A stretch of 64,000 nucleotides of DNA from Epiperipatus broadwayi (lineage: Eukaryota > Onychophora > Udeonychophora > Euonychophora > Peripatidae): NCBI GenBank assembly GCA_028023455.1, contig JAQFVV010013309.1, positions 62,001 through 126,000 on the forward strand. The letters are read 5' to 3'. Shown piece by piece: positions 46,649 through 58,140 of the stretch. Below the pieces are notes generated by a model. That model did no database searches. It was not told the DNA's origin and saw only the letters and a program-made list of their open reading frames with translations. The position numbers and the translations under genes were made by a program. The stretch's first letter is position 1. Each line of letters starts with the position of its first letter.

Positions 46649-49600
46649 AGAAAGGAGTTTTCTATTAACTGAAAGGAGACCCTTTGATTCCTCTTGGAGG
46701 CCTTAAAGGAACCGAGCAGGGCAAATTCCTCATGTCCACTCCAAACGTTCTTGTTGTTGCAGCTGTTATTACTATGTGATTATTCATATAGTATACAAAC
46801 ATGGATGGGCTGCTCACCAACATGCATTAGCCAGCATGGTGAGTTTATTGGATTTTTACCTCTGAGTTTAAGATCAAAAAACACCATGGTCTTTCTTCTC
46901 AATGCCTGATAAGGCAGAATGAATGTTTGTGTAAATGATAAATATTTTTCCAATACATATATACAATTATGACAGACAAAAATAAAGCATGGCCTTTATT
47001 CACAGGAGGCTGTAAAGTCACCAACCAAGGCAGCAGTTGATGGGTGAAGGTGGAGGGTGCTAAGAATCCCCTGATTGCGGACCCAGGCTGCCATTTGATG
47101 ATGACTTTTTATTTAGGTACCTACAACTGCAGATCACTTTCAAGTGAAGGAAAATTGCAATAATTAGAAGAAGAACTGTCTTATATTGAATGGGACATTA
47201 TTGGACTTTGTGAAGTTAGAAGAAAAAGTGAAGAGACAACTGATTTAAAAAGTGGACATATACTCTATTATAAAGGCACAGACATTGAAAATACAAGTGG
47301 AGTAGGATTCATTATAAATAAAAAATGGAAGAACAATATTGTGGAGATTGATGGTGTATCGGACAGAGTGGCAAGATTAGTTATACAACTTAATAGCAGA
47401 TACCAAATGCAGATAATTCAGATTTATACCCCAACAAGTTCTCATAGTGATGAAGTAGTAAAATATTTTTATATGGATGTACAAAAGGCTTTTGATCAGA
47501 GTAAACAACATTTTAAAATTGTTATGGGAGACTTTAATGCTAGAATTGGTAAACAAATAAAAGATGAAAGTGCTGTAGGCAATTTTGGTTATGGTAATAG
47601 AAATAAGAGAGGACATAGACTTGTGGAGTTTGCAGAAAAAGAAAAACTTTATATTATGAATTCTTTTTTTGAGAAAAATGTTAAAAGGAAATGGACATGG
47701 AAGCATCCAAATGAAGGTACAGCAGAATTGGATTATATTTTGACTAACAGGAAATACATATTTCAAGATTGTAATGTTCTTAATAAATTTAACACAGGAA
47801 GTGATCATCGATTAGTAAGGTGTAAGATACATGTTAATGTAAAACTAGAGAGACAAAAATTATTAAGAAAAACAATATTTACAGTTGATATTCCTAATCT
47901 TCAGAAACATTCTAATGAATTTAAATTAGAACTTACAAATTGGTTTCAAGTATTAGTAGATTTTGAACATGATTCAGATTTGAATGAAATTAATATGAAA
48001 ATAACTGATACACTTTTAAAAACTGCAACAAAGATAGCTGGTAGAAAAAAGCAGCAATTGACCAATAAAATTTCTACTGAGACTAGAGAATTTATGAAGA
48101 AAAGAAGGAATATGAAGATATACAAAAATGATGCATTAAAAAGGATTGAATATCTCGAATTTTGTAAAATGGTGCATAAAAGAGTTGAAAATGATTTAAG
48201 AAAGTATAACTGTGAACTAGCAAGAAAAGCTGTAGAAGAAAATAAAAGTCTCAAGAATGTTAAACAACATTTTGGTATTGGTAGGAAATTTATATCTGCA
48301 ATAAGAAAAAAAGATGGAATTATTACTAAAAAGAGAGATGACATCATGAAATTGGTAGAAGATTTTTATCAAGAATTATATAGTAATAAAGAACAAGTAC
48401 CTCCTTTATCTATTAGCTCTTCCAAATTACCCAGAATTTTAAATAAAGAAGTGAGACATGCAATTAAATGTATGAAGAAAGGAAAGGCTCCAGGTAATGA
48501 TGGAATTATAATTGATATATTAAAAGAAGCAGGTGAAGAAATAGAATTTTTTTTAGCAAAGTTATATACCAAATGTCTAAATGATAAAGATGTATCAGAT
48601 GATTGGAAAAATGCAGTAATAATATTAATATTTAAAAAAGGTGGTAAAGAAGATATTAGAAATTACAGACCTATTAGCCTTTTATCAGTTTTATATAAAA
48701 TTTTTACCAAGATAATTACAACTCGTCCACAGAGAACATTGGATTTCCACCAACCAAGAGAACAAGCTGGATTTAAAAGTGGTTTTAGTACAGTAGATCA
48801 TATCCAGGTATTGAGAGAAGTTATAGAAAGGACAAATGAATATGAGTTGTCATTATGTTTTGGATTTGTAGATTATGAAAAGGCATTTGATTCTACAAAC
48901 ATTTCTTCAGTGATTAAAGCATTGGATCATTAAGGTATAGATCCAGGATATTGTCATATTTTAAAGAATATTTATAAAAATGCAACAGCAACAATTAGAT
49001 TATATCATGATACTGGGAAAGTCAACATTGAGAAAGGTGTAAGACAAGGTGACTCCATATCTTCAAAACTTTTTACAGCAGTGCTGCAAGAAGTATTTTG
49101 TGGAATAAAATGGGAAACTAAAGGAGTTAAAGTAAATGAAGATTATTTAAGTCATTTAGATTTTGCAGATGATGTAGTTGTTTTTGCAAATAATGCTTCA
49201 GAGTTGCAGGAAATGTTGCAGGATTTATCAGATGAAAGTAGGAAAGTAGGACTAAAGATAAATGTTAAAAAGACTAAAGTAAAGTTTAATCGATTTGCTC
49301 AAAATATGAAAATAAAGATTGATTGTGATGAATTAGAAGAAGTTAACAGTTACAAATACTTTGGTCAGATTATTAATACAGATGGAAACATAATGGAGGA
49401 AATTAATCATAGAATTAAACTTGGTTGGAGTGCTTTTGGTAGAAATAACTTGATACTAAAAGGAAATATGTCTATGTGTTTGAAAAGGAAGGTTTTTAAC
49501 AAATGTGTTTTATCAGTTCTTACTTATGGATATGAGACTTGGATACTTAATAGAAGAGCAATACAGAGACTTCAGATCACTCAAAGAAGTATGGAGAGAT

Positions 49601-49937
49601 GTATGTTGGGAGTAACAAGAAGAGATCAAAAATGCAATGTATGGGTAAGAGAACAAACAGGTGTTACTGACCTCATTGAAAAAATTAAAAGATTGAAGTG
49701 GAGTTGGGCTGAACACATTGTTAGAGGAGATGATAATAGATGGACAATTGAAATTTTAAACTGGATTCCAAGAGATTGTAAAAGACCCAGAAAGAGACTA
49801 CATGTGAGATGGATGGATGAAATAAGAAAGTGTGCAGGGGTGGTGTGGAGAAGAGAAGCTAAAGATCGGAGGTGGATTAAACTTGGAGAGACCTTCATCC
49901 TGCAGTGGTTTGATAATGGTTGAAGATGATGATGATA
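46649..49937 (+). mobile_element. RTE-type non-LTR retrotransposon, near full length
   Basis: The element consists of a 5' leader (46649-47097, higher GC than its surroundings, with short unrecognised frames), one long EN-RT frame, and a short (GAT)n tail at 49924-49937 directly after the stop. A single EN-RT frame, no separate ORF1, and a short simple-repeat tail instead of poly-A fit RTE-clade elements. Putative 12-bp target-site duplications ATATAAGTAAGT lie at 46585-46596 and 49938-49949. Only two in-frame stops break the frame, so the insertion is recent compared with other LINE debris. It appears to have landed inside an older related EN fragment (49955-50240). Confidence 0.8.
47098..49923 (+). 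pseudogene. Endonuclease-reverse transcriptase frame with two stops
   Basis: One frame runs from ATG 47098/47101 to TGA 49921, interrupted by TAA at 47161 and TAA at 48931; no frameshift is needed. The AP-type endonuclease starts GTYNCRSLSSEGKLQ, stop, LEEEL..., with IGLCEVR (catalytic E) at about 47200-47220, VMGDFNARIG at 47521-47550 and GSDHRLVR at 47797-47820 (catalytic D and H). RT: GKAPGNDGI at 48481, NYRPISLLSVLYKIF at 48661, FVDYEKAFD at 48865-48891 (motif A), GVRQGDSISSKLF near 49036 and FADDVVVF at 49162 (motif C). The C-terminus reads TYGYETW, EQTGVTDLIEKIKRLKW, RWTIEILNW, and ends FDNG. The first stop falls near residue 21, the second between RT motifs A and B. The endonuclease nicks target DNA and the RT primes from the nick; this copy would yield only truncated proteins. 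Confidence 0.88.
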
Positions 49938-49954
49938 ATATAAGTAAGTGAGAG

Positions 49955-50240
49955 AATATAATTATTCTAGTTAATGAAAATTATAAATGCAGATAATTTA
50001 GGTTTATGCACCAAAAAGTTTTATTCTGGTGAAGAAATTGGATGTTTAAGTAGAAAAACTGAATGCTTTATAAACATTTTAAAATTATCATGAGTGACTT
50101 TAAAAAAATTCAACATATAAAAATGGAAAGTATGAATTCAGATATGGAATCAAAGGTGATGGGGAAATGTTTCTTTGTTTTTTTCTTTATAAAAATGCCA
50201 TGACAATGACTATTAAATAATATATCTAATTGCATTGATA
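49955..50240 (+). pseudogene. Older RTE endonuclease fragment
   Basis: The decayed frame reads ENYKMQII, stop, VYAPKSFYSGEE, then FINILKLS, stop, VTLKKFNI, parallel to RYQMQIIQIYTPTSSHSDE and HFKIVMGDFNARI in the intact copy. It has many stops and no RT. It lies immediately 3' of the younger LINE and may be its landing site. Confidence 0.6.
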
Positions 50241-51056
50241 TATGGAATTTAAAAGATTTCTTGTAACATTCAATTAAACTATTTTAATTTGATTATAATT
50301 TGAAAAATTATCAGGCACTAAGTAAAACAAATGAACAAAATGAAATCCACAGAACATGTGGACTCCATGAAGATTATTTGTGCAGTCCATGACCTATGTA
50401 CAATTATAGGATTTTTTTAAGATTCTGACACACTTGCAATACATGTTTGCCACATGGCAAAGTTTATATCTACTTAGATAATACACATTTATATACAAAG
50501 ATATGCAGATTAACACATATACACCTTTATAGATATTCAACACTGGACATTATCATAAAATGGTCCAAAATGGATTTTAAGAGCTTTATTTGATGAAAAT
50601 TCATTAAAATATAAAGGCAGTTTCTACAATACTTTTCTCTATTATGTGTCATAAAATAAAAACTTTTTTAGTTCAAACTGCTATTGATCTTGCAGAAGTT
50701 CATATGGACTATGATTAGAAAAGTACCTTAATCCTGCTTTAAAAAATTAGAACTTCACACAGTATCTAAAAATTGAAAAAGTTTATTTAGCACAAGAGAA
50801 AATAAAAGAAAAAATATCAAAACTAATAAATCTTAGCTTTAAGAAAGTATTTGTGATTGAAATTCTAATAAATATCAACATTACTAACTCAATTTGTTTT
50901 AAAATATATGATGTTGAGAATGGAATGTGTTAAAATATGCAATTATGTGGGACAGCACAATTACTAATGACATACCTTTAACAATTTCTTGATTCATTTT
51001 TAGATTAGTAATGGTTATGAGGCATTTATTTATATGGTGCTATGTTTATAAATTGT
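50241..51056. other. AT-rich non-coding DNA
   Basis: No supported feature. Confidence 0.45.
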
Positions 51057-51182
51057 AATAAACTAAAGATCAGCCTTTCACAGACTTTATCTTGTGTTGG
51101 AAATGAAAGTATTCATTTATTAGTATTAACATTCGTAAAAAGTGCATGCACGTTAGCTTGAAAGGCTGATCTTTAGTTTATT
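51057..51182. mobile_element. 126-bp MITE-like element, 24-bp perfect TIRs
   Basis: Terminal inverted repeats 51057-51080 and 51159-51182 (outer part AATAAACTAAAGATCAGCC) are exact complements. The interior is non-coding. A related half copy is at 20.69-20.78 kb. The outer TA-rich ends could hide a TA target duplication. The transposase superfamily cannot be named from TIR sequence alone. Confidence 0.75.
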
Positions 51183-52744
51183 AATAATGGTTGTAAATGA
51201 TGATGGTATATAAAAGAATGAAGTTGATTATGATAGAAAGTTATAGTAATAAGCAACTGATTAGATATAAATTTCACTTGTATCTTTCATTTGTAAAAAA
51301 TATTTGTATCAACACAACCCCTCCCTATTCCTTAATTAGATAATAGTTTGAATGTTATACTTGTTAATTATTACTTAATCGCTATTAGATTAGTAATTCA
51401 CATGTTTTAAATATGATTGGAATTTATTACTATCTTGTGACAATTAATAACTACTCTTGCTGATAAAGTCTGTCTTTACATCTCAGTTTGATTTCTGTTG
51501 CTGTTGGAATAACTTATTACATTTGTCATATCTATAATATCAGAAGCCTATATATAAATGGTCATTTAATGTGTATGAGTAGTTTAATAAAGACAGTGAT
51601 AATTTGGTATAAATAATGTTTAGAATGTGCTCCTCTTTAGTCTTACGCATATATATTAGACTATACATATTATTTACACATATATAATTACTAATATTTT
51701 AAACATATTGAAAAACAAAACAAAATGGCTCTTAAAGTGCACATCGATCAAGTAGACCATACTCCACATAACATTAACTTGTTTTTATTAAATATATGTA
51801 TAAAGCATAAAAAATATGTATTATACAGCAAATCAGATTATTATTTAACTACAAACAGAAACAACATTTCTAAGTTTGGTAAGCTATAAATATATAAAAA
51901 AAGGCCTCCCTAACATTTCTAAAGAACACTGAAATAAAAATACTCGCCAGGATAGATAACTACAGGTGACAAGATCTAAAGTTGTTAAACCTTATTCACT
52001 CTCTAGCTAAAATTAGCAAAAGCTAATTATAGTATCAACTTGTTAACAAGCTCAATCAACGATATTATGTATTACTATTTAACAAAACTTTTACCAAATA
52101 GCGTTTCATAAGTTTTTTTTATCTTTTTAAATTTATTATAATAAAAGAATTAGAGGTAAATAGTTATTTTAAAACAATACTTTAGTGTTTCCTTAAAGTT
52201 TGATTTAAATTTAAAAAAATATTTAGATCACTTTTCTATAAGTCAAAAATGATTAATTTGATATTTTTCTTAAAATGTCAAAAATATACATCTTATTAAA
52301 AGAATTATGCTTTTAAATATTTTTCTTTAAAACAGAATAATGTATCTAAATGATGAGCAAATGTTATTATTTGATTCTAATTTTCTTTCAACTAATTTCT
52401 TTAGTTGCCTTAAGGATATAATGTAATATGGATTAATGTAAATAATAGAAATACATTTCTTTTGATTTTTTTTAGAAAAAATAATTATAACCTATATATA
52501 AAAAAATCTGATGAATATATGAAGTTATTTCTTATATATATATATCAAATACAAGTAGCTTAATATATCGTCAGCTTCTAAGAGCAATGCTCTGCTGTTG
52601 AGTCACATTGTTCTGTCTTCAGCAATTCGTTTCATATCTGTACACGAAAAACAGTCAATTTCATTGGATGCATGATTTAAGATGTTTTAAATCTGCTTCT
52701 CAATCTTATTTTTAAAATTTTGCCTTCCAAAATATTTTGTAAAA
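51183..52744. other. AT-rich non-coding DNA
   Basis: No supported feature. Confidence 0.45.
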
Positions 52745-53420
52745 CTTATCATGTCTTAAAATATGACCCCCCCACCCCAAATATAATTTTGCTCGTTTTT
52801 GTTGTGTTCTGTAGTTCTCTTTTCATTTCAAGTTCTTTTAATATTTGACCGTCTTCTTTTCCATACAAGTCATTCTAGTTAATATTCTACAAAGCCACAT
52901 TTCCATTCCTTCCAATCTTTTTCTTTCTTTTTTTCCCAATAATTATGTTTTACAACCATATGTTAATATACTGAAAATAAAGATTTTAATAAATTTCATT
53001 TTATTTTTTGTATTGCTATTTTTATTTAGTAATAAAACTCTTTTATTTTGAAAAATCATATTTCACTAACATTATTCTCTTTTTAATATCCACAAGATAA
53101 CCAATGTCATCACAAATCATACATTCCAGATAACAAATTCCTTAATTAGTCATAAATGTATATTATTTATACACACACCAATTAATCGTTTTATTTTCTC
53201 TCTATCACTATCACTCTCATTAACATTTACTTTTAATTTAAAAGATTTTATAAGCATATTCAATATCTTAGGCATTTTATTTTATTTTATTCCTGATTCT
53301 GCAAATAATCTGCATAAGGAATACATTGAATATGATACAATTAATTTTAATACCTTTGGTTATTCTTTTTATAATCCTTATTATAAAAATGCAAAACAAT
53401 AAATACTTCTGCCTTTCTCT
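52745..53420 (-). pseudogene. LINE RT palm-to-C-terminal fragment, reverse strand
   Basis: On the minus strand: a decayed catalytic area near 53.3 kb (LCRLFAESGIK, corresponding to YADD--L-AESE), then FKLKVNVNES near 53.25 kb, ILTYGCKT, LLGKKERKRLEGMEMWLCR near 52.93 kb, then RMTCMEKKTVK, and ending near 52.76 kb in a C7/C4 run (GGGGTGGGGGGG on this strand). Frameshifts and stops throughout. Typical LINE text, a family different from the 47-kb element. Confidence 0.65.
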
Positions 53421-53854
53421 AAAGGTTTGTGATGATGACATTTTAGTATTTATTACATGTTGTTTTTTCTAAAATTGATTCAAATTAAAAAATTATTTAA
53501 GTAACTTTTCTGTATATCATGAATATTACTTTGTTATTTTTCTTAAAATTGCAAAAATATATGTCTAATTAAAAGAATTATGTTTTAAAGTATTTTTATT
53601 CAAAACTAAACATTGTAACTAAATGATGAGCAAATATTATTTATTTCTAATAGAAAAATATTGCTTTGATTTTTTAGAAAAAATAATTACAACATATCTA
53701 TAATCCAAAACTTATAGTAAATTACCACTACTTTCATTTAAATTTCATATAAATTAATGTTACATTTACAAAACTCAATTGGTGCTCATTATAATCCTAA
53801 TAGGGGCATAAGTGTATTTAATCACCAAAGCATCAAACGATTACCATTTTTTAT
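53421..53854. other. AT-rich non-coding DNA
   Basis: No supported feature. Confidence 0.45.
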
Positions 53855-54250
53855 ATATAGGGCCCACAAAACAAGCTCTTAACAATCTTTGAGAATATCC
53901 TCAACCCCAGACCAGTTTCTGCATCTAGCATCATTAGTGAGGTGCCAGGACATTCATTAGATTAAAAATACTAGGCCAAGCCCAGCACTTTATCTAATGT
54001 ATAACTATTGAAAAGAAAATGTGAAATTTTCAGATATCCATATGTCGAAAAATCCAGCTATCTAACTGAAATAGCCATATGAGACAGAACTAAGTTTATA
54101 TACACCATATATTAATAGTTTTAGCAATATAAAATTGCCAAAGCCTTAATAGCAAAAAATAAAATGCTAAAAAAAATCAAGTCAGATGTGGCACAACCTA
54201 ATTTTAATAAAGCTCGTATTTACAAATGTTATATATAGAGCCCGCAAAAC
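53855..54250 (-). repeat. Family A HHR repeat, reverse unit
   Basis: Matches the reverse units at 61.80-62.25 kb block by block: CAAAACAAGCTCTTAACAA, the ribozyme region, AAGCCCAGCACTTTATCTAA, TATCTAACT, AATATAAAATTGCCAAAGCC, AAATCAAGTCAGATGTG and TTTTAATAAAGCTCGTATTT. It turns around at 54250/54251. Confidence 0.9.
53894..53954 (-). ncRNA. Hammerhead-like motif, family A copy 1
   Basis: Minus strand CTAATGA (G5 changed to A), stem II TGC-TAGAT-GCA, GAAAC, TGGTC, then TGGGGTTGAGGATATT. Stem III ACT/GGT has a wobble. Stem I inner helix is complete, the outer arm has one change. The G5 change should abolish activity. Confidence 0.65.
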
Positions 54251-54455
54251 AAGATAAAGTGCTGGGCTTGTCCTAATATTTTTAATCTAATAAATATCCT
54301 GGCACCTCATTGATGATTCTAGATGCAGAAACCGGTCTGGGGTTGAGGATATTCTCAAAGCTTGTTATGAGCTTATTTTGCGGGCTCTATATATAACATT
54401 GGTAAATATGAGCTTTATTAAAATTAGATCATGTGACATCTGACTTGATTTTTTT
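54251..54455 (+). repeat. Family A HHR repeat, plus-strand partial unit
   Basis: Joined directly to the reverse unit: AAGTGCTGGGCTTGTCC, the ribozyme, GCGGGCTCTATATATAACA, ATGAGCTTTATTAAAATTA and GTGACATCTGACTTGATTTT. Confidence 0.9.
54293..54353 (+). ncRNA. Hammerhead-like motif, family A copy 2
   Basis: TTGATGA (54310-54316; C3 is T), stem II TTC-TAGAT-GCA (one mispair), GAAACC, GGTC (perfect stem III ACC/GGT, GUC triplet), TGGGGT pairing with the sequence ending CCTCA, and outer stem I AATATCCT (54293-54300) with AGGATATT (54346-54353), a perfect 8-bp helix. The structure is preserved although the core has one substitution. Confidence 0.75.
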
Positions 54456-54479
54456 AATCAGATTACCATTTTCTATGCT

Positions 54480-54735
54480 CATCCAAGCTATTAAGAAATG
54501 TAGTAAATTCTCCATACAATAATGCCACCCAATGCAAACCTTAGTGTTTGATGGAAGCAAGAAGATTTGCACATAAGCTCCTCACTGATAAAATCCACAA
54601 GCTAGAAACTAGTTTTGGGATATTGGATGAGTAGGCACAGGATAGGGATTTTATGCACAAACCTTCTTGTATTCATTGATTACTAAGGCTTGTGCTGAAT
54701 GACACAACTGTATGGAGAATTTGCTATTGTGTATT
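54480..54735 (+). repeat. Family B HHR repeat, solitary copy
   Basis: Blocks CATACAATAATGCCACCC, GCTAGAAACTAGTTTTGG, TTGGATGAGTAGGCAC, ATTTTATGCACAAACC and ACCTTCTTGTATTCATTGAT match the units at 10.2-11.97 kb. The ribozyme at about 54575-54628 reads CTGATAA (54584-54590; G8 is A), a stem II region, GAAAC, then a complete palindromic stem III ACT/AGT. The core change should inactivate it. Confidence 0.75.
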
Positions 54736-55250
54736 TAATCAAGTATTTAGAGATTTGATTGATTTTTATATGCCAAAACACATACTTCTTACAATTATTT
54801 TTCTTCTTGACTCTCTGTTATACTTAGGGCAAGTATTAGAAAAAAAATCATACCATCGTAGGCAATACATTAACATTCACAATTCAATTTTTTCAACAAC
54901 TTTGTTAACAATAGAAGATTGGTTAAAACTGTTCAGAAAACATCATAAATATTTAAAAAGTATTGAACTCAACTTTTTATTTTTTTCTAAAGATTTTGAC
55001 ATTAAAAGAAATTCTCAAATGGATTATAGCTTCATTGTATGGGCTGATACCATTTAAGTTAGATTTTTTGAATTATTGGAAAAGCTCAATTGTCTTCTGT
55101 ATTTAGACTGCTTAATTAGTATGTTAATGGTAATATTTTTATTGATTGCTTCAAGAATAATAATATTATATCTATTATTAAAGAAATTAAATTACATTAA
55201 AGTTTAGTTAAGATTTTACTTCATTAACGCTTAAATAAATTAATATATAT
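54736..55250 (+). other. Unrecognised frame, possibly LINE-derived
   Basis: A 121-residue frame (54692-55057) contains IEDWLKLFRKHHKYLKSIEL. I do not recognise a domain. Its position upstream of Jockey-like RT fragments on the same strand makes the inter-domain part of that LINE possible, but I cannot show it. Confidence 0.3.
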
Positions 55251-55254
55251 ATAT

Positions 55255-55397
55255 GTGCTCTGTGCACAGTTAATGAAGTTATTAATAAATTGTCAAAATT
55301 TTCACCATAAATATGGGACTGTAGACTGTCCCGAAAGCACTTGGCAGTAAAAATTTTGACAATTTATTAATAACTTCATTAACTGTGCACAGAGCAC
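55255..55397. repeat. Perfect 48-bp inverted repeat with nested hairpin
   Basis: Arms 55255-55302 and 55350-55397 are exact complements (outer part GTGCTCTGTGCACAG). Inside the 47-nt spacer is a second hairpin, GGGAC...GTCCC. (TA)n flanks both sides. Confidence 0.95.
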
Positions 55398-55679
55398 ACA
55401 CACACATATATATATATATTAATCTATCAAAGTTTAGGTTATGACAATATACTTCTTTTATTTCTGAAGAATGTGCAGAATACATTGATACTCCCCTGTG
55501 TTACATTCTTAATGATTCTATTAAAAATTGTTTTTTCCTAACTTTCATAAACTTGATAATATTGTATCAATTTTTAAAAAAATAGTTCAATGAATAATGT
55601 TAATAATTGCAGTCCTAATTCTGTACTTTATATAATTGATACACATTTGAAAAATGGTTTCTAAAAAACATCATTAATG

Positions 55680-55930
55680 ATTTAATAAAGTTTTATTTCC
55701 TACACAACATGGCTTTTTACTAATTGGTCAATCAAAACTAATCTTTTTACAATACTTGTTTGTATTGCTAATGCCTTTAAAAACTCAATGCCCTTTGGAT
55801 AGTGTCTATTTTCATCTATTTAAAACATCTGATAAAGTGAACCATATCATATTACTTTTTAACCTGCAATGGCTACAAGCAATATTTGATACTATTATCA
55901 GTATTGAAATGCCCTAATTTTATATTATTT
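55680..55930 (+). pseudogene. Jockey/CR1-like LINE RT fragment (5' part)
   Basis: The frame reads FPTQHGFLLIGQSKLIFLQYL, where QHGFL-G-S is the conserved RT block. It is followed by PLDSVYFHLFKTSDKVNH (family form VDVVYLDF-KAFDKV-H, motif A; the catalytic D is changed here) and ILLFNLQWLQA. A stop follows. The matching 3' part is at 56.93 kb, separated by unrelated sequence and a family D insertion. Confidence 0.75.
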
Positions 55931-56574
55931 TTCAAATTTAATAGGTGATCTTCTCAGTACCTTCCTAATATGTGTTTATTTTACAAAAGATCAAATTTGT
56001 TTCAATGTAATTTTTGTAGGTTAAATTATATGTAACTTTTTCCAAGAAGAACATAATCTCATATTGTTTCTAATCTGAATGACCATAAATTTTTTTCATC
56101 TTTTTTAAATGACTTTCTTTGCTACTTTTTAAAACAAACATTATGACCCTAATTGCAACTAATGGCAACAATAATAAAAAAAGCGAATTAATTTCATTAT
56201 AATAACTGATTATAAGAAAGCAATAAATTGAATTCAGTTTAACAAAAGTAATTTTATTTATTCATATTTGAAATTTTATTGTTATATGTATTTATTTTTT
56301 ATATGAACATTTCAATGCCTATCTTAAACACTACTTATAATTAAAAATATCAAATTGGAAATATTTTTATAAAACAAATAATTTCTTAGGAGCAGTATGA
56401 GATACCACTTGTAGTATTTATATGACTACACTGCATTGTAACCTTTGCAGATTAAATGGATTTTCTCTTAATTTAATTAAATGGTTTAAATCTTTTCTTA
56501 AGAAAAGAATGACTTATTGAACTTGAATAACAATTTTTTAATTCATATTATTAACTGAAACACAGGCTTATTAT

Positions 56575-56900
56575 ATACCTGTGTCTACATATGTAATATA
56601 TAGGGTATATGAGCACAGACTTTCACATGATCCACCACTCTCCACTCTATCTCATAACACTGATAGACTTGAACACATATATGCTGAAAAGATAAATAAT
56701 CACCAATATACATATTACATGCTAAACCAGAAATCATCAGTTGGTCCAGATTATCATCTCTACACATATATGCTATAAGTGCTCATATATATATTAAGAT
56801 AGCCAATCTTCATACTCTAATGGACAGACTTCAATCTACTCCACACTCCAACTTTTCAACTATCCATCCAATTGAAAATCTGATGATGGAATGCTCAAAG
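56575..56900 (-). mobile_element. Family D element with hammerhead core, copy 5
   Basis: On the minus strand, from 56900: GAGTGTGGAGTAGATTGAAG, ATTGGCTATCTTAATAT, GATAATCTGGACCAA, the ribozyme (56702-56757), TTTATCTTTTCAGC and TGATCATGTG-like blocks match copies at 1.5-1.87 and 57.84-58.14 kb. The ribozyme keeps CTGATGA (complement of 56734-56740), has a weak stem II, and shows stem III ATAT/GTATA followed by TTGG, which pairs with CCAA. It sits inside a Jockey/CR1-like LINE. Confidence 0.7.
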
Positions 56901-56929
56901 GCCACCCCAAGGCCGAGATTCTTGTCACC

Positions 56930-57460
56930 TCATGGCAATATCTTAGTGTTATCATTAGTTAACATTTATATAAATTATTTGGGAAAAAATAGAAATTTTC
57001 ACAATGTTTGTATTATGCAGATGACTGTAAAATATTCAGGAGTATTAATTCAATCAATGATTGCAATCTTTTACAAAAAGTTGTTAACAATTTTGTGAAA
57101 TGGTATAAAAAAATAATAAGATACATATTAATATGGAAAAATGTTCAGCCATTTCTTATTCCACGAAATCTGAATTTTTAAATTTACCTTATATTGAAGA
57201 ACATAAAATGAGTACGGGAGACATTCATAAAAAACTTGGCTTTATATTTGCTAGCAATTGATCTTTTCATCATCATACTGAAGTAATAATAGATAATGCA
57301 TTTAAAATTACAGATATTTATTCTACAGCATAATAGATAATTTAATAATTTTATAAAGCATATATTATTTCTTTCTTTGGTTTTACTTATGTTGGAATAT
57401 CAATCTATTATTTGAATCCCAAGTTCCAAATGAGTTATTATGACCAGAATTCAATTAGTT
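56930..57460 (+). pseudogene. Jockey/CR1-like LINE RT fragment (3' part)
   Basis: Over one frameshift: ILVLSLVNIYINYL (family form GPILFLLFINDL), then the palm tail MQMTVKYS in one frame where the next frame gives ADDCKIFRSINSINDCNLLQ (motif C, with ADD kept). Then VVNNFVKWYKK, an ISYSTKSEFLNL-like block, LGFIFAS and FHHHTEVIIDNAFKI. This is typical Jockey/CR1-group text, with frameshifts and stops. Confidence 0.75.
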
Positions 57461-57637
57461 TACAATAAATTCTATTACCACTGGGAAAAATCAAAAGTCT
57501 TAAATTCTTATATTATTAGTCACTCAAAAAATTATTTTAACAAATAAAATCTCAAACAATTATTGTTTACATAAAACATGAACTTCTAATCTATTTTACA
57601 TTAAAGTTTGTTACTACACATTAAAATTTTTGTCAAG

Positions 57638-57738
57638 TGTTGTTAGCCAAGAAGTCAGTGCAGTGACCTTGCAAGCAAGCAGTTGCTTGCAGACAACTGT
57701 TGTGGGTTCGCCTCCCGGCCAATGCTATGACATATGGA
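57638..57738 (+). mobile_element. tRNA-derived SINE, copy 3
   Basis: GTTGTTAGCCAAGAAGTCAG (A box area), CCTTGCAAGCAAGCAG with a short internal duplication, and a good B box GGGTTCGCCTCCC at about 57704-57716. It then reads CCAATGCTATGACATATGG and an A/T tail. Same strand as the other two copies. Confidence 0.7.
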
Positions 57739-57839
57739 AAAAAAATTTTTTCTTTGTTTCATTTGTCTAATACTACTAATCAATATTTTATTAATGATAA
57801 TAATTTTGAATTAGATTTAAAAAAATTATTAATAATATT

Positions 57840-58140
57840 ACAATGTTATACTTGGCTGAAGTGTTGGAGGGTTGAGTAGATTGAAGCTTCTTCATTAAAG
57901 TTTGAAAATTTGCTATCTTAAAATAAACCAAGCACTGATTATATATATATATATATATGGACCAAGCACTGATTATATATATATATATATATGGACCAAC
58001 TGATGAATGCTGGTTCATCAAGAACTATATTTATTGGAGATTATTTATCTTTTTCACATGGGTGTGTTCATGTGTATTGGTTATATGAGACCGTGGATAT
58101 CTGAAGGAAACTTGAAAGTCTGTGTTCAAATCCTCTAAAT
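57840..58140 (+). mobile_element. Family D element with hammerhead core, copy 6
   Basis: GTGTTGGAGGGTTGAGTAG, TTTGCTATCTTAA, then a tandemly duplicated GACCAAGCACTGATTA(TA)n block at 57927-57994. The core CTGATGA follows at 58000-58006 with a degraded stem II (ATGCTGGTTCATCAA) and GAAC in place of GAAAC, then TTATTTATCTTTTTCACATG and GTGTTCAAATCC (B-box-like) near 58122. Probably inactive. Confidence 0.65.

Noticed and set aside
46694-46909. 71-residue frame upstream of the LINE frame
   Set aside because: No ORF1 motif (zinc knuckle, coiled coil) is visible; RTE elements often lack a separate ORF1. Treated as leader.
47377-49898. Several reverse-strand frames of 67-143 residues
   Set aside because: They are antisense shadows of the LINE endonuclease-RT frame.
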